This document shows positions 1-7,760 of a stretch of 20,295 nucleotides of DNA, piece after piece. Source of the DNA: Lachnospiraceae bacterium. GTDB lineage: Bacteria; Bacillota; Clostridia; Lachnospirales; Lachnospiraceae. Positions within the stretch are counted from its first letter, which is position 1. Every line of letters starts with the position of its first letter. The stretch covers positions 1-20,295 of the forward strand of contig CAADTP010000014.1 of the NCBI GenBank assembly GCA_900751995.1, read 5' to 3'. The notes under the pieces are model-generated. The model made no database searches. It was not told the origin of the DNA and saw nothing but the letters and a program-made list of their open reading frames with translations. Position numbers and translations under genes: made by a program.

Positions 1-8
1 ATTCAGTT

Positions 9-26
9 GCCGTAGCCCGCTACGGC
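9..26. repeat. Short perfect inverted repeat at the window edge
   Basis: GCCGTAG and CTACGGC form a 7-bp perfect stem with a CCCG loop. No T-run follows, so it is not an obvious intrinsic terminator. It may be the edge of an intergenic element that continues outside the window. No gene is visible between position 1 and the terminator at 104. Confidence 0.4.
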
Positions 27-103
27 GCCCTCATCCGGACAAAATCTCCCACAAATTGTGACGCACATCTTGCAGAAAGCCTTTTTCAAACACGCTCTAA
101 GCC

Positions 104-147
104 AAAAAAGGAGCAGATTTTCCAAATACGGAAGATCTGCTCTTTTT
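104..147 (-). terminator. Intrinsic terminator of sstT, probably bidirectional
   Basis: Arms 111-123 and 130-142 pair over 13 bp (GAGCAGAT with ATCTGCTC, then TTTCC with GGAAG including one G-T pair) around the loop AAATAC. On the minus strand the stem is followed by six T (A104-A109 on plus); on the plus strand by five T (143-147). It lies about 70 bp past the sstT stop codon. Confidence 0.85.
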
Positions 148-151
148 AACC

Positions 152-194
152 GAATCAAGGGAGTCCCCTGTTTCAATTACGAATATCCGCCTGA
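152..194. repeat. Dispersed repeat, copy A
   Basis: This 43-bp stretch aligns without gaps to 18730-18772 in the same orientation at 34 of 43 positions; eight of the nine differences are transitions. It sits between the sstT stop and its terminator. Read on the minus strand both copies are open in one frame and give similar peptides (FVIETGDSLDS here, FAIEAEDFPDS in copy B), but no start or ribosome binding site accompanies them. It could be a remnant of a mobile or intergenic repeat family. Confidence 0.6.
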
Positions 195-210
195 CGGTTT
201 ATAAGTGTGA

Positions 211-1419
211 TCATTTATTCTTTCTGATCCTGCAGGCGCATGCTGTGTAAAGTACGTCTGTGGAAGAGTTCAGTGCTGTCTCACAGGAATCCTGGATCAC
301 GCCTACGATGAAACCGACACCAACTACCTGCATGGCAACATCATTGGGGATTCCGAAAAGGCTGCAGGCCATCGGGATCAGAAGAAGAGAACCGCCGGCA
401 ACTCCGGAAGCACCAGCCGCACTTGCAGCAGCCAGGATGCAGAGGATCAGAGCGGTCGGGAAGTCTACGCTGATACCGAGTGTATGTGCAGCTGCCAGAG
501 CCATGATGGAAATGGTGATCGCTGCACCACCCATGTTGATGGTCGCACCAAGAGGGATGGAGATGGAGTAGGTATCCTCATCAAGTCCGAGATCCTTGCA
601 CAGCTCCATGTTTACCGGAATGTTGGCGGCAGAGCTTCTTGTAAAGAAGGCTGTGATACCACTGTCCTTCAGGCAGCGCAGAACCAGCGGATACGGATTC
701 TGGCGTGTGCAGATGAAAGTAATGATCGGGTTGATCACCAGTGCAACAAAGAGCATGGTTCCCACCAGTATACAGATCAGACGGCCATAGCTTAACAGTA
801 CGCCAAGCCCCTGCTCGGAGATGGTTGTGAAGATCAGGCCCATGATACCAAATGGAGCAAGGCTGATGATCCATCTTACGGCTGTGGAGGTTGCATCGGA
901 AATGTTTTCGATGACAGTCTTGGTAGTTTCACTTGCGGCCTTCAGTGCGATACCGAAGATGATGGCCCATGCAAGGATACCGATATAGTTGGCGTTGACA
1001 AGTGCGTCAACCGGGTTGGAAACAATGTTCATCAGAAGGTTTTTGAGGACCTCTGTAACACCGCTTGGCGGAGTGACGTCGGAAGTATTTGTACTTTCGG
1101 AAAAAGTCAGCATGATCGGGAACAGGCGGCTGGAGATCACAGCTGCCAGTGCTGAGAGTATATTTCCCAGAAGATAAAGTACAACAACGAATTTCATGTT
1201 TGTTTTCTGGCCTTTTCCCATGTGGCACAGAGAGCTCATTACCAGGAAGAACACCAGAAGCGGAGCAATTCCACGAAGAGCACCGACGAACAGATCACCG
1301 AGAATGGAGATCACAGATGCCTGAGGGATCGCAAGTCCGAGAATGATACCAACGATCAGACCACAGATGATACGCTTGATCAGGTTGATGCTGTTCCATT
1401 TTTGAATCAGGTTTTTCAT
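211..1419 (-). CDS. sstT: Serine/threonine:Na+ symporter SstT
   Basis: A 402-residue membrane protein of the dicarboxylate/amino acid:cation symporter (DAACS) family that imports serine and threonine with sodium. The family signatures are visible: RSSAANIPVN at residues 261-270 (hairpin 1), PLGATINMGG at 289-298 (the NMGG-type motif of the substrate and cation site) and QDSCETALNSSTD at 376-388 near the C-terminus. Hydrophobic segments run through the protein as expected, and the length is normal for SstT. The start is supported by an AGAGGAAA ribosome binding site about 7 bases upstream. It has its own promoter (1548-1576) and a leader of about 120 nt, so it is probably monocistronic. The SSAANIP signature favours SstT over glutamate or dicarboxylate carriers of the same family, but specificity is inferred. 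Confidence 0.92.
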   Translation of the reverse strand: MKNLIQKWNSINLIKRIICGLIVGIILGLAIPQASVISILGDLFVGALRGIAPLLVFFLVMSSLCHMGKGQKTNMKFVVVLYLLGNILSALAAVISSRLFPIMLTFSESTNTSDVTPPSGVTEVLKNLLMNIVSNPVDALVNANYIGILAWAIIFGIALKAASETTKTVIENISDATSTAVRWIISLAPFGIMGLIFTTISEQGLGVLLSYGRLICILVGTMLFVALVINPIITFICTRQNPYPLVLRCLKDSGITAFFTRSSAANIPVNMELCKDLGLDEDTYSISIPLGATINMGGAAITISIMALAAAHTLGISVDFPTALILCILAAASAAGASGVAGGSLLLIPMACSLFGIPNDVAMQVVGVGFIVGVIQDSCETALNSSTDVLYTACACRIRKNK

Positions 1420-1477
1420 AACTAGTTTCCTCTTTCCTATTGTGTGAGTGTGCTAAAAAAATGCTGAGCCGCAAAGC

Positions 1478-1505
1478 AACGATCCAGTGTAAAGGGCGGA
1501 TCGTT
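1478..1505 (-). other. Stem-loop in the sstT leader
   Basis: AACGATCC (1478-1485) and GGATCGTT (1498-1505) form a perfect 8-bp stem with a 12-nt loop in the inferred sstT 5' UTR. Further along the transcript a run of seven T follows a weak TGCT/AGCA pairing (about 1453-1476). The arrangement could be an attenuator, but no convincing terminator/antiterminator pair can be drawn by eye. Confidence 0.4.
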
Positions 1506-1547
1506 CTAAGCCGGTATTACTGCATCGCGTAAAAGCACAACAGGATA

Positions 1548-1576
1548 ATTATATACAATTATGTCCGCCTTGTAAA
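1548..1576 (-). promoter_or_regulatory. sstT promoter
   Basis: Minus-strand -35 TTTACA (1571-1576), exact 17-bp spacer, perfect -10 TATAAT (1548-1553). Transcription would start near 1541, giving a leader of roughly 120 nt before the sstT start codon. Confidence 0.75.
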
Positions 1577-1607
1577 GACAAATGTACATAAAACGCGAGA
1601 AAGATAT

Positions 1608-1640
1608 AAAAAGCGCCAGATCAATGCTTCGTCTGGCGCT
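1608..1640 (-). terminator. Intrinsic terminator after the MATE gene
   Basis: AGCGCCAGA (1612-1620) pairs with TCTGGCGCT (1632-1640) over 9 bp around an 11-nt loop, followed on the minus strand by a run of T (A1608-A1612 on plus). It starts 15 bp past the MATE stop codon. Confidence 0.8.
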
Positions 1641-1654
1641 ATATATTTGAAGTA

Positions 1655-3010
1655 TCAGGTCCGAATTTTCCGGAAGCTTACAGCAAAGAACAGAACCTCC
1701 GCAAAGCCTGTAATTCCCCATGAGAAAATATACAGGAGATAAAGTGAGGAAATGGTCTGGAAGTGTGCAAACACCGTATAGAACCAGATGACACGGAATA
1801 CACAGGATCCCAGAATGATGATGATGGTCGGTGGGATACTTTTTCCGATGCCACGGGAAGCGGCGATACTGCAATCCATAAAACAGCTGAAGGCATAGCT
1901 GAAGCCCATGATCCGGATCCTCTCCATGCCGGCATCGATGACTGCCGGTTCTGTGGCAAACAGTGACAGAAACTGCGGACCGAAAACAAGAAGCAGTCCA
2001 CCAAGGATCGCGCCTGCGATGAAGGCATAGGTAAGGCTGATCCCATAAGTTTTCAGCATACGTTTTTTATTTCCGGCACCCCAGTTCTGACCGATGAAGC
2101 TTGCGCATGCAGTATAGAAAGCAAACATGACGTTGTAGATCAGAGAGTCTGCATTTGCGGCAGCGGCATTTCCGGAAACCGTGACTGCATCGAAGGAGTT
2201 GACACCGGCCTGTACGAACAGATTTGCAATGGCAAAAATTCCATTCTGCAGACCTGTGGGAATACCAAGAAGCAGTACTGCTTTACAGGCCTTCGGGTGA
2301 AGACGGAGCTTACGCAGGGATACCCTGCATTCGTCTTTTCTCCGAAGGAGGTGGATCATTACCAGCGCTGCGGAGATATACAGTGCGATCGCGCTGGCAG
2401 TTGCCACACCTGCGGCGGCCATATGACAGACGATAACGAAAAACAGGTTCAGAAGAACGTTGATCACTCCGGCAATGGAAAGATAGATCAGCGGTCGCTT
2501 CGTATCGCCGCGGGCACTTAATACGCCGTTACCGAAATTGTATACAGCCATGGCCGGCATACCCAGAGCATAAATCTTCATATATAAAACAGCCTGGTCC
2601 ATCAGCTCCGGTTTCGTATTCATCATGGACAGCATCTGTCCGGAAAACAGAAGACAGACGACACAGACCAGAAGTCCTGCGATGGCACAGAGAAGAAGAG
2701 ATGTATGAATCGTTTCTTCGGTACCTTTTCTGTTTTCGGCACCCAGCTCGTGTGCTACACGAACATTGACTCCGGCGCCCATGCCGATCAGGATTCCGGT
2801 AAATAAAGTGACCAGCAGAGTTGTGGAACCCACAGCTCCAAGTGCCATGTAATCTGCAAATCGCCCTACAACCGCAACATCACTTAAATTAAAAAGAACC
2901 TCCAACACCTGGGACCCCATCAGGGGAAGGCTAAAGAGGAGGATATTTTTCCAGAGAGAGCCGGAGGTCATCTCAATGGAAGACGTTTTCTTTTTTTCAT
3001 TTTCACACAT
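1655..3010 (-). CDS. MATE family efflux transporter
   Basis: A 451-residue multidrug and toxic compound extrusion protein, a cation-coupled exporter of the cytoplasmic membrane. The N-terminal stretch SLPLMGSQVLEVLFNLSDVAVVGRF (residues about 28-52, with the conserved P-x-x-x-x-x-x-E and D-x-x-x-x-G positions of this family) and the later GIPTGLQNG and NWGAGN segments, each starting a repeat half, are typical. About twelve hydrophobic segments are visible and the length is normal. GAGG lies 6 bases before the start codon. It is transcribed away from fprA and ends in its own terminator. No clear promoter is seen; a TTTACA with a weak TATTGT at 17 bp lies upstream. The substrate cannot be read from sequence: members export drugs, cationic dyes or metabolites. 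Confidence 0.9.
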   Translation of the reverse strand: MCENEKKKTSSIEMTSGSLWKNILLFSLPLMGSQVLEVLFNLSDVAVVGRFADYMALGAVGSTTLLVTLFTGILIGMGAGVNVRVAHELGAENRKGTEETIHTSLLLCAIAGLLVCVVCLLFSGQMLSMMNTKPELMDQAVLYMKIYALGMPAMAVYNFGNGVLSARGDTKRPLIYLSIAGVINVLLNLFFVIVCHMAAAGVATASAIALYISAALVMIHLLRRKDECRVSLRKLRLHPKACKAVLLLGIPTGLQNGIFAIANLFVQAGVNSFDAVTVSGNAAAANADSLIYNVMFAFYTACASFIGQNWGAGNKKRMLKTYGISLTYAFIAGAILGGLLLVFGPQFLSLFATEPAVIDAGMERIRIMGFSYAFSCFMDCSIAASRGIGKSIPPTIIIILGSCVFRVIWFYTVFAHFQTISSLYLLYIFSWGITGFAEVLFFAVSFRKIRT

Positions 3011-3143
3011 AGTTTACCTCATAAAAATTATAAAAAATTCCTTCATCCAAGGTATACAATACTATGTTGGAATAGGTTTGTAAAGAGGGGAAAATAGCTC
3101 TTTTACCAGGCGCAGAGGTTTGTTTTTATTTATAGATTCTACA

Positions 3144-3171
3144 TTGATTTCAGTACGAACAATGATATAAT
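3144..3171 (+). promoter_or_regulatory. fprA promoter
   Basis: -35 TTGATT (3144-3149), 16-bp spacer, extended -10 TGATATAAT with the hexamer at 3166-3171. The predicted transcription start (about 3178) lies downstream of an in-frame upstream ATG at 3174, which supports placing the fprA start at 3249. Confidence 0.7.
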
Positions 3172-3248
3172 AAATGAGAGCAATAAGAAAGTATTTTCAG
3201 AAATATTGGAAATATAAAATACAGCAGACTAAGGAGGAACTCAATACA

Positions 3249-4406
3249 ATGAAAATCGGAAATGATATTTATTATGTAGGAGTAAACGATCATCAGGTAG
3301 ACCTGTTTGAGGGACAGTATGTAGTGCCAAACGGAATGTCCTACAACTCCTATGTGATCAAAGATGAGAAGATCGCAGTTATGGACACTGTAGATGCCGG
3401 CTTCACAGAAGAGTGGCTGGGAAAAGTTGCAGAGGTTCTGGATGGTGCGAAACCGGATTATCTTGTAGTCCAGCATATGGAGCCGGACCATGCAGCAAAT
3501 ATTGAGAATTTCATGAAAGCATACCCGGATACAACTGTTGTTGCCAACACAAAGACCTTTACCATGATGGAGAATTTCTTCCGTGGAATGGATCTGGAAG
3601 GAAAGAAACATATTGTAGCCAACGGTGACACCCTGACACTTGGAAAACACGTCCTTACTTTCGTATTTGCACCGATGGTTCACTGGCCGGAGGTTATGGT
3701 TACATATGACAGCACAGACAAAGTTCTGTTTTCCGCAGACGGCTTTGGCAAATTCGGAGCTCTTGATGTAGAAGAGGACTGGGACTGCGAAGCACGTCGC
3801 TACTATATTGGAATCGTCGGAAAATACGGTCCGCAGGTACAGAAGCTTCTCAAGGCAGCAGCAACTCTTGATATCCAGACCATCTGCCCGCTTCACGGAC
3901 CGATCCTTACCGAAAATCTTGGACATTATCTGGAGAAATATGATATCTGGTCTTCTTATAAAGTAGAGAGTGAAGGAGTAATGATCGCCTACACATCTGT
4001 ATACGGACATACAAAGAAAGCAGCAGAGCTTCTTGCACAGAAGCTGGAGGAAAAGGGCTGCCCGAAGGTTGTTGTCTGCGATCTTGCAAGAGAAGACATG
4101 GCAGAGGCAGTGGAGGATGCTTTCCGCTACGGCAAGCTGGTACTGGCCAGCATTACATACAACGGAGAAGCATTCCCGTTTATGCGTACATTCATCGAGA
4201 ACCTGACAGAGCGTAATTACCAGAACCGCACCATCGGCCTCATTGAGAACGGAAGCTGGGCACCGACTGCAGCTAAAGTCATGAAAGGAATGTTCGAGAA
4301 GAGTAAAAATATCACATGGCTTGAGAACAATGTAAAGATCATGTCTTCCCCCAGCGATGAGAATGTGGCAGAGATCGATGCAATGGCAGAGGAGCTCTGC
4401 AAGTAA
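3249..4406 (+). CDS. fprA: Flavodiiron protein (FprA family A-type flavoprotein)
   Basis: A 385-residue cytoplasmic enzyme that reduces oxygen to water and/or nitric oxide to nitrous oxide, protecting an anaerobe from oxidative or nitrosative stress. The N-terminal metallo-beta-lactamase-like half carries the diiron motif HMEPDH (H76, E78, D80, H81) and later conserved D and H residues (SADGFGKFG, CPLHGPIL). The C-terminal half is a flavodoxin domain whose FMN loop begins at IAYTSVYGHT near residue 250. There is no rubredoxin or flavin reductase extension, so electrons must come from a separate partner. The start at 3249 has AGGAGG at 3232-3237; the longer frame from 3174 begins before the predicted transcription start and adds a lysine-rich stretch atypical of the family. 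Monocistronic, with its own promoter and a strong terminator. Confidence 0.93.
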   Translation: MKIGNDIYYVGVNDHQVDLFEGQYVVPNGMSYNSYVIKDEKIAVMDTVDAGFTEEWLGKVAEVLDGAKPDYLVVQHMEPDHAANIENFMKAYPDTTVVANTKTFTMMENFFRGMDLEGKKHIVANGDTLTLGKHVLTFVFAPMVHWPEVMVTYDSTDKVLFSADGFGKFGALDVEEDWDCEARRYYIGIVGKYGPQVQKLLKAAATLDIQTICPLHGPILTENLGHYLEKYDIWSSYKVESEGVMIAYTSVYGHTKKAAELLAQKLEEKGCPKVVVCDLAREDMAEAVEDAFRYGKLVLASITYNGEAFPFMRTFIENLTERNYQNRTIGLIENGSWAPTAAKVMKGMFEKSKNITWLENNVKIMSSPSDENVAEIDAMAEELCK

Positions 4407-4453
4407 TTTCTGAATACCAGAACAGCTTATAAAAAATAAAGATATAACATAAT

Positions 4454-4487
4454 AAAAAGACGTGGATCCGTAAGGCCACGTCTTTTT
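4454..4487. terminator. Bidirectional terminator between fprA and the GH13_4 gene
   Basis: AAAAAGACGTGG (4454-4465) and CCACGTCTTTTT (4476-4487) form a 12-bp perfect stem with a 10-nt loop, with T-runs on both strands. It lies between two convergent genes and can end both. Confidence 0.9.
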
Positions 4488-4504
4488 TATTTACCAAGTA
4501 ACAG

Positions 4505-6340
4505 TTACATTCTCTTACACCACATAAATCCATAAGCCGGAAGCACCACATCCTTAAGCTCCAGAGTCTGTCCGGTAATAAGATCACGGAAGGTTTCTTC
4601 TTCCTGCATCCATGCAGTTTTTTCACTGTCACTGAAGTTGAAAATTCCGATAAAACGTTCATTTCCCTTCTGGCGGAGGATGCAGAGAATGCTGTCATCA
4701 TGAACATCGTAAGTATATACATCGCAGTCTTTGTCAAAAACAGATTCCTGGCGGCGGATCTGCTCCATGCGGTCCAGAGTCTGGAAGATCTGGCCCTCAA
4801 CAGAAGTTTTTGATTTCCGTTTTTTCGCAAGATCCCACTGGAAAGCACCGCGGTGGATATAACGGGAATCCGCTGCTTTGTCCGGATCATCTTTATAGGA
4901 ATAATCATTGAGACGGCCAACTTCATCGGAACTGTAAAGCATTGGGATTCCGGACTGAGTAAGCATATATGCGTGAAGCATCAGATCTTCACGGATACCT
5001 CTTTCCAGCTTCTCATCATTTTTTTCAAAAAGTGCAGCCTCGATTCCACACATGGAAGCAGTGGTTCCGCAGAAACGGGCATCCTGAGTTACCGGGTCAT
5101 CGTTATAAAGCTCTCCGCGGCTGTCGCTTCCCGGATGTTTTCCTGTGAAGAAATCGTTGAGGTAACGCTTGTGGGCCGGCTCGTCCATGCCCCAGTCTTT
5201 CAGAGTGGCGAAATCCAGTCCCCAGCCAATGTCATCATGGCAGCGGAGATAATTCAGGAAAGTATACTGCTTCGGAAGGCTGTTCACAATATCCATCTGT
5301 TTTTTCAGAAGGCGGATATCACGGGTGGCAATGCTGTTCCAGGTTGTAGCCATTGTTGTTACATTGTAAAGCATATGGCATTCCGGTTTCTCCACGGTTC
5401 CAAAGTACGGAACAACTTTTTCCGGTTCCATAACAACCTCCCCCAGAAGAACAACACTGGGGCAGACGATCTCAGCGATCATACGCATCATACGGACGAT
5501 GGTGTGAACCTGTTTCAGGTTACGGCAAGGAGTTCCCAGCTCTTTCCAGATATACGGAACCGCGTCAATACGGATCACATCCATTCCCTGGTTTGCAAGG
5601 AAGAGGAAGTTGTACATCATCTCATTGAAAACACGGGGATTTCCGTAGTTCAGATCCCACTGATAAGGATAAAAAGTAGTCATGACATAATGACCGATAT
5701 CCGGAAGCCAGGTAAAGTTTCCGGGAGCAGTGGTAGGGAATACCTGCGGTACGGTCTTTTCGTATTCGTCCGGAATCTTGCGGTTGTTGTAAAAGAAGTA
5801 ACGGCTCATATATTCTCCGTCACCCTGGCGTGCTTTTTTTGCCCACTCGTGATCTTCAGAAGTGTGGTTCATAACAAAATCCATACACAGGTTCATTCCG
5901 TTTTTGTGGCATTTGTCAGCAAGGGCGGAAAGATCTTCCATGGTACCAAGATCCGGGCGGACTTTGCGGAAATCCGCAACTGCGTAACCACCGTCGGAAC
6001 GGCCTTTCGGGGTATCCAGGAAAGGCATCAGATGAAGACAGTTCACGTTGCATTCTTTCAGATATGGAAGTTTTGCGGAAACTCCTTTAATGTTGCCGGC
6101 AAAGTTGTCAATATAGAGCATCATGCCAAGCATATCCTTCTGGCGGAACCAGTCCGGATTTTTTTCTCTTTCCAGGTCACGGTTTTTGAGCGCGCGGCGG
6201 CGTGCTGTAAAATACTGGTACATCTGGTCGCAGAGCTCTGCAAACATATCGTCATTGTGATAAAGCTCTGTGTACAGCCAGCGAAGCTCGTCGTGATGAT
6301 GGTTTAAACGTTCCTGAAAAATTTCCTGATCTTTTTTCAT
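4505..6340 (-). CDS. Amylosucrase-like GH13 subfamily 4 enzyme
   Basis: A 611-residue cytoplasmic enzyme with no signal peptide. It aligns from memory along its length with Neisseria polysaccharea amylosucrase (EC 2.4.1.4), which splits sucrose, releases fructose and adds the glucose to an alpha-1,4-glucan. Visible GH13 motifs: DFVMNHTSEDHEW (154-166), IRIDAVPYIWK with nucleophile D259 and R257, LLGEVV with acid/base E301, and RCHDDIGW with H368 and D369. GRSDGGYAVADFR (113-125) and QWDLNYGNP (227-235) are also typical of GH13_4. The residue matching polymerase-site Arg226 of the Neisseria enzyme is Pro198. Start choice: GGAGG lies 5 bases before 6340, whereas an upstream in-frame ATG at 6418 lies only about 12 bp past the -10 box and has no ribosome binding site. 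A sucrose hydrolase activity is the main alternative. Confidence 0.85.
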   Translation of the reverse strand: MKKDQEIFQERLNHHHDELRWLYTELYHNDDMFAELCDQMYQYFTARRRALKNRDLEREKNPDWFRQKDMLGMMLYIDNFAGNIKGVSAKLPYLKECNVNCLHLMPFLDTPKGRSDGGYAVADFRKVRPDLGTMEDLSALADKCHKNGMNLCMDFVMNHTSEDHEWAKKARQGDGEYMSRYFFYNNRKIPDEYEKTVPQVFPTTAPGNFTWLPDIGHYVMTTFYPYQWDLNYGNPRVFNEMMYNFLFLANQGMDVIRIDAVPYIWKELGTPCRNLKQVHTIVRMMRMIAEIVCPSVVLLGEVVMEPEKVVPYFGTVEKPECHMLYNVTTMATTWNSIATRDIRLLKKQMDIVNSLPKQYTFLNYLRCHDDIGWGLDFATLKDWGMDEPAHKRYLNDFFTGKHPGSDSRGELYNDDPVTQDARFCGTTASMCGIEAALFEKNDEKLERGIREDLMLHAYMLTQSGIPMLYSSDEVGRLNDYSYKDDPDKAADSRYIHRGAFQWDLAKKRKSKTSVEGQIFQTLDRMEQIRRQESVFDKDCDVYTYDVHDDSILCILRQKGNERFIGIFNFSDSEKTAWMQEEETFRDLITGQTLELKDVVLPAYGFMWCKRM

Positions 6341-6429
6341 GATTTCCTCCCTGAATAGATATTTATAGATGTCGGGAAACCTGTCAAATATTTCCCGGCG
6401 GTAATGGTTATCTGACATTTTTCCACAGA

Positions 6430-6458
6430 ATTATAGCATGAAGTTTCCGGTACATGAA
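6430..6458 (-). promoter_or_regulatory. Promoter of the GH13_4 gene
   Basis: Minus-strand extended -10 TGCTATAAT (hexamer at 6430-6435) with a poor -35 TTCATG (6453-6458) at 17 bp. Transcription would begin around 6423. This gives the amylosucrase-like gene a start of its own besides read-through from lacI, from which it is separated by only 161 bp with no terminator. Confidence 0.6.
6441..6456. promoter_or_regulatory. Operator-like half-site inside the GH13_4 promoter
   Basis: AAGTTTCCGGTA (6441-6452, plus strand) matches 11 of 12 bases of the palindromic operator at 7684 (AAGTTACCGGTA). The second half is degenerate. It occupies the spacer between -35 and -10 of the promoter above, where a bound LacI-family protein would block RNA polymerase. 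Chance similarity cannot be excluded. Confidence 0.45.
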
Positions 6459-6501
6459 TATACGGGTTGTTATGGAATATGGAAAAATGTTGTAAGTATT
6501 T

Positions 6502-7530
6502 TCAGTCTCCGGTTGTCTGTCGTCGTATCAGAACCGGAGTGATCTTTTTGTGGATCGGTTTTTGAAGCGGTGCCGGTTTTCTTTTCTTCATTTCGTTCAT
6601 CTGTTCCACAAGCAGTTCCATGGTAGTCTGTGCGATCACATTAATCTGCTGTCCAATAGTAGTGATCGGAATGATGGACTCCGCAGCAATGGGTGAATTA
6701 TCGAATCCGATGATCTGATATTCATCCGGCAGACAGTTGTATTTCTGGAAGATCAGATTGAGAAATATATTTGCGTAAGTATCATTGGATAAAAATATGC
6801 CTTTTTTCTGACCGGAATATTTACTGTCAATATCCTGAAAGATCACACGCATCTGTTCAAAAAGCTCCTGATAGGAATCACCGGAAACATTAAGGTTCAG
6901 TTCATAAGGAACATGATATTCCCGGCATGTTTCCTCAAAGGCACGGATACGGTCGTAAGCCGGAATATTCTCAGGTACATGGACATTGATGTGGATCAGT
7001 ACATCACACTGATTACGTATCAGCAGAGAAGTAGCCTGCATGCTGCCCATGTAATTGTCTGTTGTAACGCTGCATATATGTTCTGCTTCACGTTCAATGG
7101 CGATCACAGGAATATTATAGGAAGCCAGTTTTTCAGAGGAAAGAGTATGGCTGAGAACAATAAGTCCTTCAATCTTATAAGCCATCAGCTCGTCCAGATA
7201 CTGCATTTCTTTCTCCGGGCCGCCATCACTGACAAAAACCAGAAATTTGTAATGATAATCGGAGTAACTTCGAAGAAGCTGTGTCAGCATTTCGGAATAA
7301 TAATGAAGATAAAGGTTTGGGACAATGATCCCTACAAATTCGCTTTTTCCATTGGCAAGAACCCTGGCAAGCTTGTTTTTTCTGTAGCCGAGCTCATCAA
7401 GGGCTTTTGCGATCTTTTCCTGATTTTCCAGGGTCAGAGAATCCGGATGATTGAAATATCTGGAGATCGTAGTCTTGGAAAAACCAGTGTATTCTGCAAT
7501 ATCGGCAAATGTTACCTGTTTTTTAGCCAT
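6502..7530 (-). CDS. LacI family transcriptional regulator of the sucrose locus
   Basis: A 342-residue DNA-binding regulator. Residues 6-27 (VTFADIAEYTGFSKTTISRYFN) form the LacI helix-turn-helix, residues about 50-60 (RKNKLARVLAN) the hinge helix, and from 65 (FVGIIVPNL) a periplasmic-binding-protein-like effector domain runs to the end. The start at 7530 has AGGAG 11-12 bases upstream; extending to 7647 would add a hydrophobic, cysteine-containing stretch overlapping the promoter. It lies divergent from the sugar operon and upstream of the amylosucrase-like gene. Palindromic CCGG-centred sites next to it are the expected targets, and the upstream site at 7684 may also feed back on its own promoter. 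The inducer is unknown; sucrose, a fructo-oligosaccharide or a breakdown product fits the neighbours. Confidence 0.9.
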   Translation of the reverse strand: MAKKQVTFADIAEYTGFSKTTISRYFNHPDSLTLENQEKIAKALDELGYRKNKLARVLANGKSEFVGIIVPNLYLHYYSEMLTQLLRSYSDYHYKFLVFVSDGGPEKEMQYLDELMAYKIEGLIVLSHTLSSEKLASYNIPVIAIEREAEHICSVTTDNYMGSMQATSLLIRNQCDVLIHINVHVPENIPAYDRIRAFEETCREYHVPYELNLNVSGDSYQELFEQMRVIFQDIDSKYSGQKKGIFLSNDTYANIFLNLIFQKYNCLPDEYQIIGFDNSPIAAESIIPITTIGQQINVIAQTTMELLVEQMNEMKKRKPAPLQKPIHKKITPVLIRRQTTGD

Positions 7531-7637
7531 AAAAAAATAGTCTCCTTTTAACAGCAGAAAGTTATGATACGGAATGCAGATGTGATCATATAAGAGAAAT
7601 CTGCAGACCGTACAGGATAATTGGATTGATGTAATTA

Positions 7638-7666
7638 AGTATAACAATACAGACGTTAAATAGCAA
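7638..7666 (-). promoter_or_regulatory. lacI-family gene promoter
   Basis: Minus-strand -35 TTGCTA (7661-7666), 17-bp spacer, extended -10 TGTTATACT (hexamer 7638-7643). The transcription start would be near 7631, leaving a leader of about 100 nt. Confidence 0.6.
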
Positions 7667-7683
7667 TAAAAAAATAACCAGTT

Positions 7684-7699
7684 AAGTTACCGGTAACTT
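7684..7699. promoter_or_regulatory. Operator O1, perfect 16-bp palindrome
   Basis: AAGTTACCGGTAACTT is a perfect inverted repeat centred on CCGG, the usual architecture of LacI-family operators. Its centre lies about 68 bp upstream of the predicted sugar-operon start and about 60 bp upstream of the predicted lacI start, so it can serve both directions. Confidence 0.75.
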
Positions 7700-7724
7700 T
7701 TCTTGAATAAATTAACAAAAAAGG

Positions 7725-7753
7725 TTGACAGAAGCTATGTCATATAGTAGTAT
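7725..7753 (+). promoter_or_regulatory. Promoter of the sugar uptake operon
   Basis: Perfect -35 TTGACA (7725-7730), exact 17-bp spacer, -10 TAGTAT (7748-7753). Transcription would start near 7760, directly at the edge of operator O2. Confidence 0.75.
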
Positions 7754-7760
7754 CAAATTA

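Noticed and set aside
3150..4010. Long minus-strand frame opposite fprA
   Set aside because: Cysteine-rich shadow with no ribosome binding site, fully overlapping a confidently identified gene.
4853..6307. 484-codon plus-strand frame opposite the GH13_4 gene
   Set aside because: Histidine/phenylalanine-rich antisense shadow; the GH13_4 motifs are unmistakable on the minus strand.
6362..6392. Second GH13_4 promoter with perfect minus-strand TTGACA
   Set aside because: The only TATAAA-like -10 lies at a 14-bp spacing, too short for a functional promoter; the extended -10 promoter at 6430-6435 is better.
7531..7647. N-terminal extension of the LacI-family regulator to 7647
   Set aside because: It would overlap the predicted lacI -10 box, adds an atypical hydrophobic stretch before the helix-turn-helix, and the ATG at 7530 has a ribosome binding site.
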